Shown piece after piece: positions 22,445-25,572 of a stretch of 25,572 bases of DNA. Below the pieces are notes generated by a model that saw only the letters and a program-made list of their open reading frames with translations, was not told where the DNA came from and searched no databases. Origin of the DNA: Bacillota bacterium (GTDB lineage Bacteria; Bacillota; Clostridia; Oscillospirales; Ethanoligenentaceae); contig JAEWAU010000045.1 in assembly GCA_023391535.1 (NCBI GenBank), positions 1-25,572 of the forward strand, read 5' to 3'. The position numbers and the translations under genes were made by a program. Position 1 is the stretch's first letter; each line of letters begins with the position of its first letter.

Positions 22445-23116
22445 ATGACCGCGGAACTGAAAGAATGCCCGCTGTTCTCCGGCATGTCGGAAAGCGACAT
22501 CGAAAACTGCCTGAAATGCAGCGGAGCGGAGATCGTGCGCTACGAAAAGGACGAACTGATCTTCCGCCAGAAGGAAACGCCCTCCAAACTGCTGGTGCTC
22601 GCGGAAGGCGCGGTGGCCGTGTGCAGCGATTCCTTTTCGGGCAAGCGCAGCATTGTCGCCGCTTTCGACCGGCCCGGCGAGCTGTTCGGCGAGGTGTTCC
22701 TGTTTTTGAACCGCAGGGAATACGACCACTACGCACAGGCCGCCGCGCCCTCGAAAATTTTGCAGATTCCAAAAGATTTTCTCTACCATACCTGCGGCGA
22801 AAACTGCGGGTATCACGCAAAGCTCATCTCCAACCTGCTTTCGATTCTGGCGCAAAAGGCGTATTTTCTGAACCAGAAGCTCCAGATCGTCTCCTGCACG
22901 TCACTCCGGCAGAAGATTGCCCGCGTGCTGCTGCAAAACTGTTCCGCGGGCGGCAGGGTCGTCCTTCCCATGAACCGTGAGGAGCTGGCCGATTATCTCG
23001 GCGCGGCGCGCCCTTCCCTTTCCCGGGAACTGATGAAGATGCAGACGGAAGGGCTGATCCGCATTGAAAAAAAGACGATTTTTCTCCCCCGGCCGGACGC
23101 GCTGCAAAATCTTTGA
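22445..23116 (+). CDS. Crp/Fnr-family transcriptional regulator
   Basis: A 223-residue regulator. Residues ~15-130 form the cyclic-nucleotide-binding-like beta barrel (IVRYEKDELIFRQKETPSKLLVLAEGAVAV...GKRSIVAAFDRPGELFGEVFLF), then the dimerisation helix (~120-150). The C-terminal winged helix-turn-helix is at about 176-210, with MNREELADYLGAARPSLSRELMKMQTEGLI as its recognition unit. Cysteines C8, C22, C25, C116 and C120 occur in the N-terminal part, but not as the classical FNR [4Fe-4S] motif; heme, cluster or ligand cannot be assigned. The ATG at 22445 has AAGGAG 7 bases upstream. It directly precedes hcp in the same direction with a 110-base gap holding a Crp/Fnr-type palindrome, so it is probably an HcpR-like activator of hcp. 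Confidence 0.9.
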   Translation: MTAELKECPLFSGMSESDIENCLKCSGAEIVRYEKDELIFRQKETPSKLLVLAEGAVAVCSDSFSGKRSIVAAFDRPGELFGEVFLFLNRREYDHYAQAAAPSKILQIPKDFLYHTCGENCGYHAKLISNLLSILAQKAYFLNQKLQIVSCTSLRQKIARVLLQNCSAGGRVVLPMNREELADYLGAARPSLSRELMKMQTEGLIRIEKKTIFLPRPDALQNL

Positions 23117-23126
23117 TCGCTTTTCG

Positions 23127-23150
23127 AATCCGTAACGCATGTTACGGATT
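23127..23150 (+). promoter_or_regulatory. Perfect inverted repeat, probable Crp/Fnr-type operator of hcp
   Basis: AATCCGTAAC (23127-23136), 4-base centre GCAT, GTTACGGATT (23141-23150). The core GTAAC-N4-GTTAC has the half-site/spacer layout of Crp/Fnr-family sites (compare TTGAT-N4-ATCAA of FNR). Its centre is 41.5 bases upstream of the start predicted from the hcp -10 box. Because TTTT follows, it may also end transcripts of the regulator gene. Confidence 0.7.
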
Positions 23151-23164
23151 TTTTGTTGCGCTCC

Positions 23165-23173
23165 TGCTATGAT
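23165..23173 (+). promoter_or_regulatory. hcp promoter, extended -10 without a -35 box
   Basis: TGCTATGAT, an extended -10 with TATGAT at 23168-23173; the bases 17 upstream (CGGATT) do not resemble a -35. Predicted start is 23180. The missing -35 and the palindrome in its place fit an activator-dependent promoter. Confidence 0.65.
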
Positions 23174-23226
23174 AGACGCATCGAAAGCAATCCGAAGCGA
23201 TTCGAAAACCGAGGGAGGAAAATTTC

Positions 23227-25074
23227 ATGGAAAACAGGATGTTCTGCTACCAGTGCCAGGAAACCGCCGGCTGCACCGGCTGCACCCAGATAGGCATCTG
23301 CGGCAAAAAGCCGGAGGTCGCCGCCATGCAGGACCTTTTGGTATACGCGACCAAGGGCCTTTCGGCCGTGACCACCCGTCTGCGCGCCGAGGGCAAGGAA
23401 ATCTCGCCCGAAATCAACCATATGGTCACCTTTAACCTGTTCACCACCATCACCAACGCGAATTTCGACGAGGAAGCCATTGCCGCCCGCATTGCGGAGA
23501 CGCTCGAAGCAAAGCAGGCGCTGCTCGGCCGGGTTGCAGAACCGGAAACCCTGCCGGAAGCCGCGCGCTGGACAGCCGTCCGCGCTGAATTTTCGGCAAA
23601 AGCCGCCGAAGTGGGCGTGCTTTCCACCAAAGACGAGGATATCCGTAGCCTGCGCGAGCTCATCACCTACGGCATAAAGGGCCTTTCCGCCTATACGAAA
23701 CACGCCAATACCCTTCTGCAGGACGACGGCGATGTGGATGCGTTCCTTCAGAGCGCACTTGCCAAAACGCTGGACGATTCCCTCACCGCAAACGATCTGA
23801 TCGCGCTGACGCTCGAAACCGGCAAATACGGCGTACAGGGCATGGCATTGCTCGACAAAGCAAATACCGAAGCCTACGGAAATCCGGAGATCACCAAAGT
23901 GAATATCGGCGTGGGCACGCGCCCCGGCATCCTGATTTCGGGCCACGATCTGCGCGACATGGAAATGCTCCTCAAGCAGACCGAGGGCACCGGCGTGGAC
24001 GTTTACACGCACTCCGAAATGCTGCCGGCCCACTACTACCCCGCGTTCAAAAAATACTCCCACTTTGTGGGCAACTACGGCAACGCTTGGTGGAAGCAGA
24101 AGGAGGAATTCGAGAGCTTTAACGGCCCCATCCTCATGACCACCAACTGCATCGTCCCCCCGAAAGATAGCTACAAGGACCGCCTGTACACCACCGGCGC
24201 GGCGGGCTACCCCGGCTGCAGGCACATTCCGGGCGGTATCGGCGAAGAAAAGGACTTTTCGGAGATTATCGCGCACGCCAAACGCTGCGCGCCCCCCGCG
24301 GAAATCGAGCACGGCGAGATTGTGGGCGGTTTTGCGCACAATCAGGTGCTTGCGCTGGCCGATCCGATCGTGGCGGCTGTGAAATCCGGCGCCATCAAAA
24401 AGTTCGTCGTGATGGCGGGCTGCGACGGCCGCGCAAAATCGCGCAGCTATTACACCGAGTTCGCCGAAGCGCTGCCGAAGGACGCCGTGATTCTCACCGC
24501 GGGCTGCGCGAAGTACCGCTACAACAAGCTCGGCCTCGGCGATATCGGCGGCATCCCCCGCGTGCTGGACGCCGGGCAGTGCAACGACTCCTATTCGCTG
24601 GCCGTCATCGCACTTAAGCTCAAAGAAGTCTTCGGGCTTTCGGATATCAACGAGCTGCCCATCGTCTACAACATCGCGTGGTATGAGCAGAAAGCCGTTA
24701 TCGTGCTGCTGGCGCTGCTGTATCTCGGCGTGAAGAACATCCATCTCGGCCCCACGCTGCCGGCCTTTCTTTCCCCCAACGTGGCGAAGGTGCTCGTGGA
24801 AAGCTTCGGCATTGCCGGCATCGGCACGGTGGAAGACGATATGGAGCTGTTCTTCGGGGAAGCGCCGGAGAAGAAAGCGGCCATCACCGCGGAAATGCAG
24901 ATCGGCGATATCCTCCGGCTGGCTCCGGACGCCGCCCCGATCCTGATGGAATGCGGAATGCACTGCCTGGGCTGCCCTGCTTCGCAGACGGAATCTCTTG
25001 CGGATGCCTGCGCCGTGCACGGCCTGGATGTGGGCGACGTGCTCGGGCAGCTCAACGGAAGGCTGCAAAAGTAA
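23227..25074 (+). CDS. hcp: Hybrid cluster protein (hydroxylamine/NO reductase type) with C-terminal DUF1858 domain
   Basis: A 615-residue protein. Residues ~1-545 are a class I Hcp. The N-terminal cluster cysteines C7, C10, C19 and C25 show the C-X2-C-X8-C-X5-C spacing of the [4Fe-4S] type of anaerobes. Hybrid-cluster ligands are visible in GHDLRDMEML (His), THSEMLPAHYYP (Glu), TTNCIVPP, MAGCDGRAKS, LTAGCAKYRYNKL, DAGQCNDS (Cys) and WYEQKAV (Glu/Lys). Residues ~557-615 are a DUF1858/prismane-associated redox-disulfide domain (MQIGDILRLAPDAAPILMECGMHCLGCPAS). Hcp is linked to NO detoxification and hydroxylamine reduction; the extra domain may shuttle electrons or thiols to the cluster. The ATG at 23227 has GGGAGG 8 bases upstream. 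It follows a Crp/Fnr regulator and a matching operator. Confidence 0.96.
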   Translation: MENRMFCYQCQETAGCTGCTQIGICGKKPEVAAMQDLLVYATKGLSAVTTRLRAEGKEISPEINHMVTFNLFTTITNANFDEEAIAARIAETLEAKQALLGRVAEPETLPEAARWTAVRAEFSAKAAEVGVLSTKDEDIRSLRELITYGIKGLSAYTKHANTLLQDDGDVDAFLQSALAKTLDDSLTANDLIALTLETGKYGVQGMALLDKANTEAYGNPEITKVNIGVGTRPGILISGHDLRDMEMLLKQTEGTGVDVYTHSEMLPAHYYPAFKKYSHFVGNYGNAWWKQKEEFESFNGPILMTTNCIVPPKDSYKDRLYTTGAAGYPGCRHIPGGIGEEKDFSEIIAHAKRCAPPAEIEHGEIVGGFAHNQVLALADPIVAAVKSGAIKKFVVMAGCDGRAKSRSYYTEFAEALPKDAVILTAGCAKYRYNKLGLGDIGGIPRVLDAGQCNDSYSLAVIALKLKEVFGLSDINELPIVYNIAWYEQKAVIVLLALLYLGVKNIHLGPTLPAFLSPNVAKVLVESFGIAGIGTVEDDMELFFGEAPEKKAAITAEMQIGDILRLAPDAAPILMECGMHCLGCPASQTESLADACAVHGLDVGDVLGQLNGRLQK

Positions 25075-25140
25075 GCTGCAGCGCTATCTGCATAATGGTT
25101 TGAACGCATTGAAGGGGCTGTTGCAAAACAGCCTCCGCAA

Positions 25141-25189
25141 AAAAAGACGGAGCAACCTACCCGAAAAGGGTTGGCTGCTCTGTCTTTTT
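25141..25189. terminator. Bidirectional terminator at the IS left end / after hcp
   Basis: AAAAAGAC (25141-25148) pairs with GTCTTTTT (25182-25189), GAGCA (25150-25154) with TGCTC (25176-25180), and CCC/GGG at the tip (25160-25162 and 25168-25170). Runs of A and T on the two sides suit termination in both directions. It would end hcp transcripts and shield the transposase gene from read-in. Confidence 0.7.
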
Positions 25190-25205
25190 GCTTTAGAATT
25201 TAGTT

Positions 25206-25572
25206 GTGAAACAAAATCAAAAGCTCTTAGAGCATAACAAATTTGAGCGGGAATTTCAACAGCTGACGTTCCCGATGGACATGGAAATTACAATATCGCA
25301 GGATGATCCGGTACGACTGCTAAGCGCCCAGCTTGAAGAACTGGATTACAGGGAACTGTATCGCGCCTATTCTTCTTCAGGAAGAAAATCGGCAGCCGAG
25401 CCCCGGATCATCTTTGAGGTATTGGTATACGGGTACATGTGCGGTATCTACTCGACCCGTAAACTGGAGGAAGCCTGCCGCAAACGAATCGATTTCATGT
25501 GGCTGCTGCAAGGTGAGCCGGTGCCGGACTACAGCACTTTTGCGCGGTTTCGCACGGGGCGCACCAAAGATG
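25206..25572 (+). CDS. IS1182-family transposase, N-terminal part
   Basis: An open frame from GTG at 25206 to the window end (122 codons, incomplete) translates as a helical N-terminal domain typical of IS1182-type transposases: FEREFQQLTFPMDMEITI, DPVRLLSAQLEELDYRELYR, PRIIFEVLVYGYMCGIYSTR, KLEEACRKRIDFMWLLQGEP and PDYSTFARFR. The DDE catalytic core lies beyond the edge. An in-frame TAG at 25194 limits the start to GTG 25206 or a later ATG (25273); no clear ribosome binding site is seen, as is common for transposases. Whether the element is intact cannot be judged. Confidence 0.8.
   Translation, partial: MKQNQKLLEHNKFEREFQQLTFPMDMEITISQDDPVRLLSAQLEELDYRELYRAYSSSGRKSAAEPRIIFEVLVYGYMCGIYSTRKLEEACRKRIDFMWLLQGEPVPDYSTFARFRTGRTKD

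Larger units (their letters stand above)
25114..25572 (+). mobile_element. Left end of an IS1182-like insertion sequence (cut by window edge)
   Basis: The end appears to begin at GGGGCTGTTGCAAAACAGCC near 25114, which contains a 7-bp hairpin (GGCTGTT/AACAGCC, 25116-25133). A terminator-like hairpin and the transposase gene follow. The DNA is visibly AT-richer than hcp. The right end and any target duplication are outside the window, so the exact left boundary is inferred from where repetitive end-like sequence starts, 39 bases after the hcp stop codon. Confidence 0.65.

Noticed and set aside
22107..22820. 237-codon minus-strand open frame over the regulator gene and cheC leader
   Set aside because: Antisense to the Crp/Fnr gene, Arg-rich and without domains.
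23127..23154. Reading the palindrome before hcp only as a terminator of the regulator gene
   Set aside because: The T run is short and interrupted, and the position at -41.5 of an extended -10 promoter fits an operator better. A double role remains possible.
23167..25068. 633-codon minus-strand open frame
   Set aside because: Antisense to hcp, where all cluster ligands are found on the plus strand.

Overview
The window looks like a chromosomal segment of a GC-rich anaerobic member of the Clostridia, probably Ruminococcaceae/Oscillospirales-like. This rests on the gene families (RicA/YlbF family, secreted protein with clostridial ChW repeats, class I hybrid cluster protein, CheC/CheD, YitJ-type methionine enzyme, SPFH/NfeD pair), strong GGAGG ribosome binding sites and sigma-A-type promoters. 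It is an inference from gene content, not a taxonomic placement. Most of it is ordinary housekeeping DNA; the last ~460 bases are the left end of an insertion sequence.

Layout. (1) 1-6212, minus strand: miaB - ricA-like - mutS - PaaI-type thioesterase - mutL (cut by the window edge), one operon read from a good promoter at 6297-6325. The order miaB-ricA-mutS-mutL resembles that of Bacillus subtilis. (2) 6407-7780, plus: a secreted ChW-repeat protein with its own promoter, then a 62-codon orphan gene on the minus strand (7800-7988). (3) 8337-10271, plus: a bifunctional homocysteine S-methyltransferase / methylenetetrahydrofolate reductase behind an AT-rich leader. (4) 10409-12751, minus: a two-gene membrane operon, a glycine-rich Tim44-like/zinc-ribbon protein followed by an SPFH protein with three zinc ribbons. 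It shares a bidirectional terminator with region 3. (5) 12793-19319, minus: the purine block purE-purC-purF-purM-purN followed by prs, headed by a strong promoter and a structured RNA that folds like 6S RNA and ends at an intrinsic terminator. (6) 19406-21035, minus: nfeD plus a stomatin/QmcA-type SPFH gene. (7) 21041-22334, minus: cheC-cheD, overlapping. (8) 22386-25074, plus: a Crp/Fnr-family regulator followed by hcp, a hybrid cluster protein with a C-terminal DUF1858 domain. (9) 25114-25572: left end of an IS1182-like element, transposase cut by the window edge.

How the parts fit. prs makes PRPP, which PurF consumes, so the purine block couples precursor supply to the pathway. The only clear promoter upstream of purE lies before the 6S-like RNA, so the pur genes may be expressed by read-through of its terminator. 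The regulator next to hcp is probably its activator: a perfect 10-bp inverted repeat is centred at -41.5 from the predicted hcp transcription start, the standard class II position for Crp/Fnr activators. The most interesting items are the 6S-like RNA/purE arrangement, the hcp operator, and the SPFH-zinc-ribbon membrane operon. I saw no CRISPR array, tRNA, rRNA or prophage.
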